This document shows positions 52,760 to 62,396 of a DNA stretch of 64,000 nucleotides, piece after piece. The position numbers and the translations under genes were made by a program. Position 1 is the first letter of the stretch. Every line of letters begins with the position of its first letter. The notes under the pieces were generated by a model. That model was not told the origin of the DNA. It worked only from the letters and a program-made list of their open reading frames with translations, and did not search any database. Source of the DNA: Crocinitomix algicola. GTDB lineage: Bacteria; Bacteroidota; Bacteroidia; Flavobacteriales_D; Crocinitomicaceae. The stretch is from contig NZ_LYPF02000015.1 in assembly GCF_001661595.2 (NCBI RefSeq), positions 1 to 64,000 of the forward strand, in the 5' to 3' direction.

Positions 52760-55372
52760 TTACTCGAACACGATATCCATTTCAACACGTCTATTGCGTT
52801 GACGCCCTTCTGGAGTATCATTTGTATCAATTGGCTTTTCTTCACCAAAATATTGAACAAATAAACGTTCGTCTGTAATTCCTCTTTGCATTAAGAAAGT
52901 CTTTACAGCTTCTGCTCTTTTCTTAGATAAGATAAGGTTAGATTGAGCAGCCCCCTGACTATCAGTGTGACCTGCAATCTTTAATTTCCAATCTTCTTTT
53001 TTAATTAAGAGTTCAGCTAAGCCTTCTAACGATTCAAAAGAACTTTCTTTAATAATTGCTTTTCCAGACTCAAACTCTAAGTTATCAAAAGCAGTATTAA
53101 TGATTTCTTGTTCTTCTTCTTCGATTTTTGGACATCCATTGTTTTCTGGGACACCAGGAACATTCACACATTCATCGTCTTTATCCAACACACCATCTCC
53201 ATCGGTATCTTTATAAGGACATCCATCATTCTTCGCTGGACCTGCGTTATAAGGACATTTGTCATCCTTATCCAGTAAACCATCTCCATCGGTATCAGGC
53301 CATGGACAACCTCTATTTTCATTTGGTCCTGCCTCTGTTGGACATTCATCTAAATAGTCAAAAATTCCATCGTTATCTGTATCAGGACAACCTTGATTTT
53401 CAATTGGACCAGCAACTTCAGGGCAAAGGTCTTCCGAATCTTTTAAGCCATCACCATCCGTATCTGGACAACCATTAAACAATGCAATTCCTGCCTCTTC
53501 CGGACAATCATCTTCTTTGTCAATAATTTTGTCTCCATCAGTATCAGGACAACCGTCAAACTCAGCCAATCCTGCAACCTCAGGACAGGCATCGTCCTTA
53601 TCAATTATTTTATCACCATCGGTATCTGGACATCCATTAAATTCTTTTAACCCAGCAACCTCTGGACACGAATCCTCTGAATCTTGAATTCCATCTCCAT
53701 CCGTATCAGGACATCCTCTAAACTCCCAAATTCCTGGTGTATCAATACATAAATCCATCTTATCAGACACCTTATCTAAGTCAGCATCTTTAGGCGCACC
53801 ATAAAGAATTGGAACTTTTAAAGCCACATAAAAATCTGCTCCACGAACTTGTTTGTCCTTCCCTGGTGCAAACACCCATCTTAAATCTCCTGTACCAAAA
53901 ATGACAGGTCCTGCTCTAAATCCAATACCAGCACGAGTGCCATAGGCCCCAGAATAAGAAATTGGAATTGAAAGTCCTGCCCACGCAAAATCGTATCGAG
54001 GTGTAACACTTATCATTGATGGGTAGCGAACCTTATTCGCATTTTTATTCATCTGAAACCCTATCGTTCCTCTTGCATTCAAATAAAAATCTTTCCAAAT
54101 ATGATAATCTGCGCCTAAATTAATGTGGGTCGGTAAGTTCATGTAATAAGTATTGTCATCACCCGAATCTTCAAGGTACTCTGCTCCACCAGCATCTACT
54201 AGGGTATCCACATTAGCATTAAACGATTCTAATCCATCCGTATCGTCAAAATCAAATAAGCTCAATACCTCCGTTGGGTTGTTCGGATCAATATCAACTC
54301 TAAAGTTTCTACTGTTCACCGATTTATTATAACGCATTCCTCCGATGTCATTAATGGCGAAACTTAACCTTAACTTGTATTTATTTTGATCTCTTCTCCA
54401 AATATTCGTCTCACCGTCCATATCATATTTATACTCTTTCCAATCTGGTCGCCACTCATAAATCGCTCCGATATCAAAACCTAACCCGAGTTTAGACTGC
54501 AATTGATAAATATCACTAAACGAAGGGTCTCCTGTAAATTGGCTGGAAGAGGCATCCCAGTGTTTGTCGATATTAGAAGAGTAACCGTAATTAAATGTAC
54601 CTGCAATTCCTTGTAAAGTATCATCATTCTGAAGGTTATAACGCACTTCATCAGTATACATATAAAGTGAACCCAGTCCTTGCAAGAATTTTAATTTTGC
54701 TCCGGCTTTAATAAAATGCTCTTCGTCATCCATCACCGTCATTGCAAAGCCCAAATTATACTCCATCCAGCTATTGAATGAAATATTTAAAAGTTCATCA
54801 TCCAAACTCTTATTCCACAATTGCGAATAATCCAACCCATTCACGGCCAAGGTAATTAGCTCATCAGAAACATGGTCCACGTTCAAAAATGTTCGGTTTT
54901 TAATACCAAAACTAACCGCCATTTTAGGATTTATAGTGACCATAAAATTAAGGATATCCGTATTTGTTTCTACATATGCCCTTCTTGCTAAACCTTTGGG
55001 ATTTGCAAATTCAAAAAAGTTCCCTTTACCAGCGTTAACCGTAGATTGAGCATCTTCATTAGGAATAATATCTCCAAAAGTGGTATCACTAAGCCAAGCA
55101 TCTACTTTTGGATCTTCACTGTCAAAAGATTGCGTCCACCAATACGGCATTTGATGAGGATTAAAATAAAGGTGATCGTTATAGGCCGAAGTAGAAAATC
55201 CTCCAAGCGTAACATCTACAATAAATCGACTGTCCGCAATATGTGCAGGATTCAGGTCACCGCCTGAAACACCTGAATAATTACTTTGCCGAAACCCAAT
55301 AAAATCTTGGGCTTTTGATCCAAATGCCATAAAGATGGCCAGGACAGGTAATACGAGTAACTTTTTATTCAT
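52760..55372 (-). CDS. OmpA-family outer-membrane protein with TSP3 repeats
   Basis: About 870 residues. Signal peptide (MNKKLLVLPVLAIFMAFGSKAQ); a long N-terminal beta-barrel-like region (about 25-525, DUF5723-type); eight thrombospondin type 3 repeats (about 529-748), each with a DTDGDG-type calcium site; and a C-terminal OmpA domain that binds peptidoglycan (AGHTDSQGAAQSNLILSKKRAEAV in part, ending RQRNRRVEM). It links the outer membrane to the wall. ATG 55372 lies 5 bases after the stop of the upstream propeller gene; the longer TTG start at 55381 is rejected. Confidence 0.88.
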   Translation of the reverse strand: MNKKLLVLPVLAIFMAFGSKAQDFIGFRQSNYSGVSGGDLNPAHIADSRFIVDVTLGGFSTSAYNDHLYFNPHQMPYWWTQSFDSEDPKVDAWLSDTTFGDIIPNEDAQSTVNAGKGNFFEFANPKGLARRAYVETNTDILNFMVTINPKMAVSFGIKNRTFLNVDHVSDELITLAVNGLDYSQLWNKSLDDELLNISFNSWMEYNLGFAMTVMDDEEHFIKAGAKLKFLQGLGSLYMYTDEVRYNLQNDDTLQGIAGTFNYGYSSNIDKHWDASSSQFTGDPSFSDIYQLQSKLGLGFDIGAIYEWRPDWKEYKYDMDGETNIWRRDQNKYKLRLSFAINDIGGMRYNKSVNSRNFRVDIDPNNPTEVLSLFDFDDTDGLESFNANVDTLVDAGGAEYLEDSGDDNTYYMNLPTHINLGADYHIWKDFYLNARGTIGFQMNKNANKVRYPSMISVTPRYDFAWAGLSIPISYSGAYGTRAGIGFRAGPVIFGTGDLRWVFAPGKDKQVRGADFYVALKVPILYGAPKDADLDKVSDKMDLCIDTPGIWEFRGCPDTDGDGIQDSEDSCPEVAGLKEFNGCPDTDGDKIIDKDDACPEVAGLAEFDGCPDTDGDKIIDKEDDCPEEAGIALFNGCPDTDGDGLKDSEDLCPEVAGPIENQGCPDTDNDGIFDYLDECPTEAGPNENRGCPWPDTDGDGLLDKDDKCPYNAGPAKNDGCPYKDTDGDGVLDKDDECVNVPGVPENNGCPKIEEEEQEIINTAFDNLEFESGKAIIKESSFESLEGLAELLIKKEDWKLKIAGHTDSQGAAQSNLILSKKRAEAVKTFLMQRGITDERLFVQYFGEEKPIDTNDTPEGRQRNRRVEMDIVFE
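53128..53788 (-). repeat. Eight TSP3 calcium-binding repeats (coding)
   Basis: Units of 27-29 codons with consensus DTDGDGxxDxxDxCPxxxGxxxxxGCP. Repeats 3 and 4 share the stretch DTDGDKIIDK and look like a recent duplication. Confidence 0.9.
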
Positions 55373-55377
55373 CGTTC

Positions 55378-57648
55378 TCAATTTAAATTGTGTACATTAA
55401 TCATTTTGCCATCGAAGGTATACAGCTGGGTTTCATTAAGGCCATACACAACAGCATTGGTAGATGGAACTGAAAGGTTTATTCTTCCATCCCCTTCTAA
55501 CAAATATAAACTATTATTAGAATTGTTAAAAAATGTGAAACGAATTGACGGGTTTGATTCAACCCTTACAAAGGCAGTTGCTCCTTGCGGTTTAAGGATT
55601 TCCTCTACCACATATCCAAATGTATCAAAAACCAAAATTCTATTCGACTCTTCGACTAATAACACTGGTTTGTCGAGTAATATCCACCGTTCGCCAACTC
55701 CATTAACGCTTTTATCTAATTTTAACGAGTCTGTTGTACCATCTTTCAAATAGTGTCGATAAATGTACTGATTATTATACCCCAATTTATGTAAGTTTTC
55801 TTGATTTTGTCCCGTAATAAATTGTGATTCATTTTTTAATTTTGGTACTATAACCTCATTAAAACGATTTTCTCCTCGACGATTTAGAACGAATAATTGG
55901 TCATTAGTTCCTAAAAAAGAAAGATAATCTAACCCGTCAATTTGCGTGTAAGAAGATTGACCAGTTAGCTGAACTCCGCCACTCTTAAACGTCCACCCTG
56001 TTACAATCTTCCCTTGTTCATTGTATAATTTAACAGCGCTTGGAGTAATAACGAAAAAGCGATAGTCAAACTTTTGATCATAATTGGCCGCTAGTCCACC
56101 AACAATTTGCTCTTCCAAATTTAGCGATAGTGGCCCCGCTGTCTTTCCTTTTAAATTAAGGACTAAAAACTTATTCTTCATGAAAAATACAAACTCGAAT
56201 TTCCCGTCATTCTCCAGGTCCACAATGCTAGGTTTCTGAATGAGGTCGGATGGTAAATCGAAATTCCATTGTTCTTCGCCTTTAACCGTATAAACAGCCG
56301 CCTTTCGGTCGTTAGTCAGCAACAAATAATTCATCCCCCCCACTTTAAATGGCTGAATAAAATTAGGTGTAAAAGGCGCAACGAATGACTTCCCGCCATC
56401 CAATTCGCCTTGCTGTTTGGTAATTTCAGTAATTGCTTTTGTTCTTTTCGTTTTGTCAATCCAGATACTCGATTCAAAAGATAAGTCGCTTTCATGTTGC
56501 AGAATGCTAATTTGATGGCTTCTAATTGGAGTGGACTGAAGATATTTATCATATAAATCCTCCCGATCTCCAATTAAATTGGCTAATTGAACCTCGGATA
56601 AAAACCATTGCATAGCACTTAGATTGTTAGACAGTATATTGAAGTTTTCAAACTCAGTATAATAATTCAGTTCCTGAGTTAACTCGGGAATTGCTAATTG
56701 CCAATTAAAGTTCGATTTAAACGGGAAAATTTCTGAGTTTTTTATGTTGATTGATGACTGGATAACCGAATCACCACTCAATTTTAGTGTGGATTCTTCT
56801 AATATCAATCTCAAATCACGCGATGCATTTGGTTGAGCTAATACCAGCTCATATTCTCCTTTTTTCATCACTACCATACGATCACCAATCCAATTAAACG
56901 CTTCTTCTTCAGGTGTTTCAAAAAAACTAAATTTATCCTCCTGAAAACGCTGAGAACCATAATAGTACACAGCTTCAAAACTTGCTGGAACCCGGGTAAT
57001 TAAATCATCATGACGCAAGGGTATGCCCCGAACGGGATCTGCTATTTCGTTCCAAACTTTAAATTTTTGATCTCCACTTAAAATATAACGCGTGACCGAT
57101 GCACTATCCTTCATCAACAAATAATCAGCATTTGAAAAAAGGATTTTTTTTGGATTTTTTTCGGGGCTAAATGCAGTCGAACTAATAACAGCAAAAGTCC
57201 CGTAGTAATTAGCCTCATACTGTTTTTCGGCTATAATTAGATTACCCTCACTTATTGAAGCGTTTAAACCTAGTTCAGTTTTTACAAATCCCACCAACTG
57301 TTCAAAATCAAAATCTGGATTTCCAAAAGCGATTGAAAAATTATCAGCATCAAACGAAAGCAAGCAAGAAGTGCCAAAGATTTCATTGAGTCCTGTATTA
57401 TTAGAGTCGAGAATGAAACTTGCAGCAGTATTTAAACTTTCATTTGTTGCTAACCAAGATAAGTCCCGATTAAATCTCAATTTTTTGGTCAACCTATCGA
57501 GATCAGGAATGTAGACCTGACTTGCATTATCGTTTATTTTGAATGAAAAATAGTGATAGGTATTTTGCTGACGATCATAAAGGTAATAGGCTGTATATAA
57601 GAATAGTCCAGCGAGTATACCGGTCAATACGTAACGAAAAATTTTCAT
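55378..57648 (-). CDS. Membrane-anchored protein with C-terminal beta-propeller
   Basis: A 756-residue protein of no recognised family. One N-terminal membrane helix (about 5-24) is followed by a long extracytoplasmic region (25-425) without clear motif. The C-terminal third is made of repeated strands resembling a VCBS/PQQ-type propeller, with the calcium-type motif VDLENDGKFEFVF near residue 480. It comes directly before the OmpA/TSP3 gene (5 bases) and should be co-transcribed. A possible -7 box TATTTTTG lies at 57667-57674 on the minus strand. A scaffold between inner membrane and envelope is a guess. Confidence 0.65.
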   Translation of the reverse strand: MKIFRYVLTGILAGLFLYTAYYLYDRQQNTYHYFSFKINDNASQVYIPDLDRLTKKLRFNRDLSWLATNESLNTAASFILDSNNTGLNEIFGTSCLLSFDADNFSIAFGNPDFDFEQLVGFVKTELGLNASISEGNLIIAEKQYEANYYGTFAVISSTAFSPEKNPKKILFSNADYLLMKDSASVTRYILSGDQKFKVWNEIADPVRGIPLRHDDLITRVPASFEAVYYYGSQRFQEDKFSFFETPEEEAFNWIGDRMVVMKKGEYELVLAQPNASRDLRLILEESTLKLSGDSVIQSSINIKNSEIFPFKSNFNWQLAIPELTQELNYYTEFENFNILSNNLSAMQWFLSEVQLANLIGDREDLYDKYLQSTPIRSHQISILQHESDLSFESSIWIDKTKRTKAITEITKQQGELDGGKSFVAPFTPNFIQPFKVGGMNYLLLTNDRKAAVYTVKGEEQWNFDLPSDLIQKPSIVDLENDGKFEFVFFMKNKFLVLNLKGKTAGPLSLNLEEQIVGGLAANYDQKFDYRFFVITPSAVKLYNEQGKIVTGWTFKSGGVQLTGQSSYTQIDGLDYLSFLGTNDQLFVLNRRGENRFNEVIVPKLKNESQFITGQNQENLHKLGYNNQYIYRHYLKDGTTDSLKLDKSVNGVGERWILLDKPVLLVEESNRILVFDTFGYVVEEILKPQGATAFVRVESNPSIRFTFFNNSNNSLYLLEGDGRINLSVPSTNAVVYGLNETQLYTFDGKMINVHNLN

Positions 57649-57734
57649 GCTCTATTTTATCTTAAACAAAAATAGAACATTAATAGAGGGAAATCAGACC
57701 AATAACCAGAGGATATACACAGCCAAATGTGAAT

Positions 57735-58340
57735 CTATTTAAAGATTGACAATTGTTCTGCGGGCAATAAATTAAACGACATTCGATGATAAGGGCTAGC
57801 TCCAGATTGAGCAATAGCTTCGCGATGTTTTTTAGTTGGATACCCTTTATTCGAATTCCAATCATATTGGGGATACTCCTGATGTAAATCCATCATTAGT
57901 TCATCTCGATACGTCTTCGCCAAAATTGATGCCGCAGCAATGGATAAATATTTTCCATCCCCTTTAATGATACAAGTATGCGTAAGGTTTTCCATTGGAT
58001 TAAAACGATTACCATCAATTAAGAGGTGTTCAGGAATAATTTTTAAAGCTTTTACGGCACGATGCATTGCTTCAAATGAAGCGTTTAAAATATTAATCTT
58101 ATCAATTTCTGTATGATCTACAACTCCAATCCCAAACGCAATAGACTGTTCTTCTATTATAGGAACCAATTCTTTACGTCTTTTTTCAGATAATTTTTTA
58201 GAGTCATTCAAAATTTCGTTTTGAAAATTGGAAGGCAAGATAACTGCCGCAGCCACAACAGGACCTGCCAGACATCCACGCCCTGCTTCATCACAGCCCG
58301 CTTCTATTCTATTTTTCTCCAAAAAAGCTTTTAAACCCAT
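57735..58340 (-). CDS. rnhB: Ribonuclease HII
   Basis: A 201-residue enzyme that nicks RNA of RNA-DNA hybrids and removes misincorporated ribonucleotides. The metal-site acids D17 and E18 are in [19 protein letters not shown], a third acid is in LLIDGNRF, and the C-terminal RNase HII helix has [17 protein letters not shown]. Length and motifs match the family. It stands alone on the minus strand. Confidence 0.96.
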   Translation of the reverse strand: MGLKAFLEKNRIEAGCDEAGRGCLAGPVVAAAVILPSNFQNEILNDSKKLSEKRRKELVPIIEEQSIAFGIGVVDHTEIDKINILNASFEAMHRAVKALKIIPEHLLIDGNRFNPMENLTHTCIIKGDGKYLSIAAASILAKTYRDELMMDLHQEYPQYDWNSNKGYPTKKHREAIAQSGASPYHRMSFNLLPAEQLSIFK

Positions 58341-58480
58341 CTACCCTTATTTCTTCAAATACTAGAACAAAAATAGAATTATCATCCTGAAACAAAGGTT
58401 TAAACCGCCGAATTTTATATATTTACAACAACCTTTGGCACACTAATTGCGTCTGAGGTTAAGAAAAAGTAATAACGAAA

Positions 58481-58504
58481 CCCCAACCTAAACAGGTTGA
58501 GGGG
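58481..58504 (+). other. Hairpin in the leader of the small secreted protein gene
   Basis: CCCCAACCT and AGGTTGAGGGG pair around AAAC with a 2-base bulge, 17 bases before the ATG at 58521. The A tract after it rules out a normal terminator; it may affect translation or mRNA stability. Confidence 0.45.
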
Positions 58505-58520
58505 ACACAAAAAAAATCGC

Positions 58521-58895
58521 ATGAAAAAGGTATTAAGTTTAATTGCAGTAGTAATGATTACGGCAATGGGGTTCGGACAAACTTCTGTAAAGTTTACAGA
58601 CGCTAAAGCTGGATACGATAAAACAGCTACTACTAGTTTTAACTTTTTATTTGGACCAGAAATACAAAAAGATGAAATTGATAATTCTGCAGCTTACTAC
58701 GAGAGTTATTTCTCTGTGAGTGTTAATCCAGCAGAAAATGGAAACAATGTTACAATCACGCTGGTAGAAGACAATGATATGTCTCGACGAGTTATTTTGA
58801 GATTGTTCGTTAGCCTCGAGGTCAATAATATTGAAGCTGAAGGTCAAAAAATGGACAAAAATGATTTTATGACTAAGTATATTTGGCTGGATTAG
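58521..58895 (+). CDS. Small exported protein of unknown function
   Basis: A 124-residue protein with signal peptide (MKKVLSLIAVVMITAMGFGQ) and a mature part of about 104 residues with a beta-rich pattern: SFNFLFGPEIQ, ESYFSVSVNPAENGNNVTITLVEDN, RVILRLFVSLEVNNIE. I do not recognise a family. ATG 58521 is chosen over a TTG at 58497 because it gives an exact signal peptide and lies just after the leader hairpin. It is monocistronic, with a good terminator. Confidence 0.75.
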   Translation: MKKVLSLIAVVMITAMGFGQTSVKFTDAKAGYDKTATTSFNFLFGPEIQKDEIDNSAAYYESYFSVSVNPAENGNNVTITLVEDNDMSRRVILRLFVSLEVNNIEAEGQKMDKNDFMTKYIWLD

Positions 58896-58915
58896 ATAAC
58901 CCTAAAAATATTTCG

Positions 58916-58947
58916 AATCCCGTTTTTTTTGAAGCGGGATTTTTTTT
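58916..58947 (+). terminator. Terminator
   Basis: The stem AATCCCG / CGGGATT encloses a T-rich loop and is followed by eight T. It ends the small exported protein gene. Confidence 0.8.
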
Positions 58948-59162
58948 GCTTAAATCATTCCTTTTAGATTATAATTTTTAACGAGTTTCCAATTGCTCAA
59001 TTAGAACAACAGATGAATAAGTCTGGTTAAAAAATTCAGCAACTTCTTATTGCGATTTCATAATTTTTCACTAACTTATCCTTCCTAACAAATGGTAATC
59101 CACCCTTTTTTTGAACGTAAATGTTGATTTTATGGGTGACTTGCCTCCAAATAAAGACTGAT

Positions 59163-59447
59163 ATGCAAGAAATAACAAACCCGACTCTCGTTGAAAAAGA
59201 AGCAATCGCAAATTTTTCTTTTAAGAATCCAATGAATATAAAACAACATCCTCAATTATTAAAAAAATTAAGGGATGCAACGGGACTGGGAAACCTGAGT
59301 AAGGTAAAGTTCCATATTGATTTTTATTCAGATTCAGGACCAAAATCGGTTCAAACAACTATTTGGGCCACAGGGAATAAATTCATTTGCCTCAAAGGCG
59401 GATTATGGATCCCTATTTCCAAAATTATTGACATAAGATACATATAA
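59163..59447 (+). CDS. Small conserved-looking protein of unknown function
   Basis: 94 residues, cytoplasmic, no signal peptide. It starts MQEITNPTLVEKEAIANFSF and has two apparent strands around FHIDFYSDSGPKSVQTTIWA and KFICLKGGLWIPISKIIDI. The pattern suggests a small beta barrel of the kind seen in uncharacterised Bacteroidota proteins, but I cannot assign a family. ATG 59163 is preferred over the ATG at 59121, which would add 14 residues of no evident use. It is flanked by a terminator on each side, so it forms a single-gene transcript. Confidence 0.6.
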   Translation: MQEITNPTLVEKEAIANFSFKNPMNIKQHPQLLKKLRDATGLGNLSKVKFHIDFYSDSGPKSVQTTIWATGNKFICLKGGLWIPISKIIDIRYI

Positions 59448-59467
59448 TCCTATCAATAAATCTATTT

Positions 59468-59493
59468 AAAAGACGGTTAATTCCGTCTTTTTT
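59468..59493 (+). terminator. Terminator
   Basis: The stem AAAGACGG / CCGTCTTT with a TTAATT loop is followed by a run of T, 21 bases after the stop at 59447. Confidence 0.88.
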
Positions 59494-59587
59494 TTTGCTT
59501 TAGAATTTCAACAATCGCAAATATTGAAAATCTACAATCTCAACCTTTTGTATTACATTTGACTTTGGACCTAACAGTAATAGAATT

Positions 59588-62110
59588 ATGTTGAAAAAAA
59601 TCGGATTATTTATACTTGGTTTGACCACCATTTTTAGTTTTGGGCAGGATGAAATGCCAAGCAATATTGACGATGTAATTACCTGGAATTTTGAAGTAAC
59701 TTACCCAAGTTGTGACGAAGCCTTGATTACCATGCGTGTCTCTCAAAAAAATGGTTGGCACATCTATTCTCAGGTTCAGCCTGACGGTGCAATTCCGATG
59801 CCTACAGAGTTCACTTACCAAACGGATGATAATTTCAGTCTCGTAGGTAAAACGAATGAATCGGGTGCAGAGTTAATCGACAATGACGGTTTCCCTGAAC
59901 GATCTTTTCATGGTAAAAAAGCTAAATTTTGGCAAAAGATTAAAATCAAATCAAAAGAAGATTTTAACCTTAAAATGTCATACGGTTATATGGCTTGTAA
60001 AACGGCTTGTCTACCTCCAGAATTTAGAGATATCGAACTAAAAATTAAAGGTACAGACAATATAGATTGCGACGAAGCTGGCAAATCGAACCAAGAAGAC
60101 TTAGGTTCTCAAGATGAAGAAGCTGATGATGAGGATGAAACTAGTGATGACAATGTCCACAACGATTTAACTGAAGCAACGGGTATTGACTCAAACCTTA
60201 CAAAAATTTTAAACACTTGTGAGGGCAGCAACTATAGCAATTCGTTTCAACCAGTTGTTATCAAATCATTTGACCCGTTTAGAACCGATGAAAAGTCCTA
60301 CTCAATAACTGTTGAAATTCAAATAGATTCGACCTTTGCAATGTACGCTTTTGATAATCCCAAAGGCTTAAAATCAGCATTTGAAATTCAAGCGAATGAT
60401 CAAATTCAAGAAATTCAACCCTACACACTGGACATTGAAGGAAATGTTGGTACTGAATCAAATGGTTATAAATATTTAGCAACAATCAAACAAGCGTTTA
60501 CAATAAAAGACACCGCTAACGTACCAACAGTTTTAGCAGATCTAGACATTTATTTAATGGGGTGCGAAAACGATTTTAAAAATGCTGCTCCTACCCAATT
60601 GTCTTTTAACCTTGCCGAGGCAGTTGATAACGGAAACCGTTCGAGCCAAGATTCACTTTTAATCATCTTCATCATTGCCTTCCTTAGTGGATTCATCGCT
60701 TTGTTAACTCCGTGCGTTTTCCCAATGATTCCAATGACAGTAAGTTTTTTCACTAAACAATCGAAAACTAAGGCGGAAGGAATTAGGAAAGCTATTTTTT
60801 ATGCCGTTTCTATTGTACTAATTTACGTCATTCTAGGAGTGTTAGTGACGGCAATTGCTGGGCCAACTATATTAAATGACATGGCAACTAATCCATGGGT
60901 AAATTTAGTTTTCTTTATCATGTTTGTTGTCTTTGCGATTTCCTTCCTTGGGGCTTTCGAAATTACTCTTCCAGCTTCATGGGTGAATAAAGCGGATAAA
61001 CAAGCTGACCGTGGAGGTTTAATTGGAATCTTCTTCATGGCCTTTACATTGGCTTTGGTTTCATTCTCTTGTACCGGTCCAATTGTAGGAACGGTTCTCG
61101 TTCAATCAGCAGAAGGAGGATTGTCTGGACCGATTGTAGCTATGCTAGGATTTTCCATTGCACTTGCCTTACCCTTTGGATTATTCGCTGCCTTTCCGGG
61201 GTGGTTGAATTCCTTACCATCATCAGGAGGATGGTTAAATACAGTAAAAGTTGTTTTAGGATTTGTAGAATTGGCCCTTGCCTTAAAATTCTTGTCAAAT
61301 GCTGATTTGGTATTACAATTACACATGATTGAACGTGAACTCTTTTTAGGAATTTGGATTGGAATTTTCATCGTACTATTTATTTATTTACTAGGTAAAA
61401 TTAATTTCCCTCACGATAGTCCTGTTCAAAAACTATCGGTTGGTCGAGGTATTTTCGCCACATTCGTTATGGGCTTCATCATTTATTTGATGCCGGGTAT
61501 GGTCGGTGCTCCGTTAAAAATAATTTCAGGATTCCCACCTCCAATGACCTATTCAGAATCGCCTTATGGAATTCATGGACATGCCCCTGAAATTCCTGAC
61601 GGTTGGCCAGAAAGCACTCATGCGCACGGACACGGTATAAATACGATTAGAGATTATGAGGATGCTTTAAATTATGCAAAATCTGTAGATAAGCCCCTTT
61701 TATTAGATTTTACAGGTTGGGCCTGTGTGAATTGCCGAAAAATGGAAGAATATGTTTGGGCCGATCCAGAAGTTGCTCCTATCATGGCTGAAGATTTTGT
61801 CATTGCTTCATTATATGTAGACGAACGTTCGAAATTGCCAAAAAAATACGAAGGTGAATTAAAAGCTGATGGTGAGCCTATGGAAACTGTTGGTGACAAA
61901 TGGATGAAGATGGAAATTGAGCGTTACGGAGAGGTAACGCAACCCTTATATGTTGTGCTGGACCATAAAGAAAATAATATTTCTGGAAAAGCAAATTATC
62001 AAACCCATGCTGATGTTGAACTGTTTAAAGAATGGCTGGAAAATGCTAAAACACAATTCAAGGCATCAAAAAATGCGACAATTATTAAACCTCAATTCGT
62101 TTTGAAATAG
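59588..62110 (+). CDS. dsbD: Thiol-disulfide interchange protein DsbD with duplicated N-domain
   Basis: An 840-residue membrane protein carrying electrons from cytoplasmic thioredoxin to the periplasm. Signal peptide 1-20; N-domain (about 30-155) with CKTAC at 137-141; an acidic linker (about 170-190); a second, degenerate N-like domain (about 215-342) with only Cys326; eight membrane helices (about 356-645) with Cys376 in TPCVFPM and Cys495 in FSCTGP; a C-terminal thioredoxin domain with CVNC at 713-716. A weak -7 box TACATTTG lies at 59554-59561. Clear partners would be periplasmic thioredoxins such as that at 7414. Confidence 0.92.
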   Translation: MLKKIGLFILGLTTIFSFGQDEMPSNIDDVITWNFEVTYPSCDEALITMRVSQKNGWHIYSQVQPDGAIPMPTEFTYQTDDNFSLVGKTNESGAELIDNDGFPERSFHGKKAKFWQKIKIKSKEDFNLKMSYGYMACKTACLPPEFRDIELKIKGTDNIDCDEAGKSNQEDLGSQDEEADDEDETSDDNVHNDLTEATGIDSNLTKILNTCEGSNYSNSFQPVVIKSFDPFRTDEKSYSITVEIQIDSTFAMYAFDNPKGLKSAFEIQANDQIQEIQPYTLDIEGNVGTESNGYKYLATIKQAFTIKDTANVPTVLADLDIYLMGCENDFKNAAPTQLSFNLAEAVDNGNRSSQDSLLIIFIIAFLSGFIALLTPCVFPMIPMTVSFFTKQSKTKAEGIRKAIFYAVSIVLIYVILGVLVTAIAGPTILNDMATNPWVNLVFFIMFVVFAISFLGAFEITLPASWVNKADKQADRGGLIGIFFMAFTLALVSFSCTGPIVGTVLVQSAEGGLSGPIVAMLGFSIALALPFGLFAAFPGWLNSLPSSGGWLNTVKVVLGFVELALALKFLSNADLVLQLHMIERELFLGIWIGIFIVLFIYLLGKINFPHDSPVQKLSVGRGIFATFVMGFIIYLMPGMVGAPLKIISGFPPPMTYSESPYGIHGHAPEIPDGWPESTHAHGHGINTIRDYEDALNYAKSVDKPLLLDFTGWACVNCRKMEEYVWADPEVAPIMAEDFVIASLYVDERSKLPKKYEGELKADGEPMETVGDKWMKMEIERYGEVTQPLYVVLDHKENNISGKANYQTHADVELFKEWLENAKTQFKASKNATIIKPQFVLK

Positions 62111-62129
62111 GTTTACGGTAAGTAGTGAG

Positions 62130-62158
62130 AAGAGGATCAAAAACGGTCCTCTTTTTTT
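62130..62158 (+). terminator. Terminator of dsbD
   Basis: A 9-bp stem AAGAGGATC / GGTCCTCTT (one G-T pair) is followed by seven T. Its T tract ends at the stop codon of the convergent yidD. Confidence 0.87.
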
Positions 62159-62396
62159 ATTTCTTTTTTTTAGGATTCTCGGGCACAGGATCGTGCCCAT
62201 GACCACCCCAAGGATGACAGGAAGCAATGCGTTTTATCCCCATCCAACTGCCACGAATTGGCCCCCATTCTTTTATCGCAGCAATTGTATAATTACTGCA
62301 AGTAGGTGTATACCTACAGCTCGCCGGAAAAATAGGCGATATAAACCATTGATACAGTTTTACAGGGAATATAAATAGATAATTAATATACTTCAT
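62157..62396 (-). CDS. yidD: Membrane protein insertion efficiency factor YidD
   Basis: A 79-residue amphipathic membrane-associated protein helping YidC insert membrane proteins. The pattern [20 protein letters not shown] is followed by [16 protein letters not shown] and [15 protein letters not shown], with the three conserved cysteines. Normally it lies beside rnpA and yidC; here it is separate and shares one base with the zinc-ribbon gene upstream, as seen in some Bacteroidota. Confidence 0.95.
   Translation of the reverse strand: MKYINYLFIFPVKLYQWFISPIFPASCRYTPTCSNYTIAAIKEWGPIRGSWMGIKRIASCHPWGGHGHDPVPENPKKKK

Noticed and set aside
53128-53478. Long plus-strand frame rich in His and Leu opposite the TSP3 repeats
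   Set aside because: It is the antisense shadow of the repeated DTDGDG coding units; composition is not that of a real protein.
53128-53788. Regular repeats that could suggest a CRISPR or tandem array
   Set aside because: The period of 81-87 bases is a whole number of codons and the units translate to TSP3 repeats; no spacer-like unique sequences alternate with a constant repeat.
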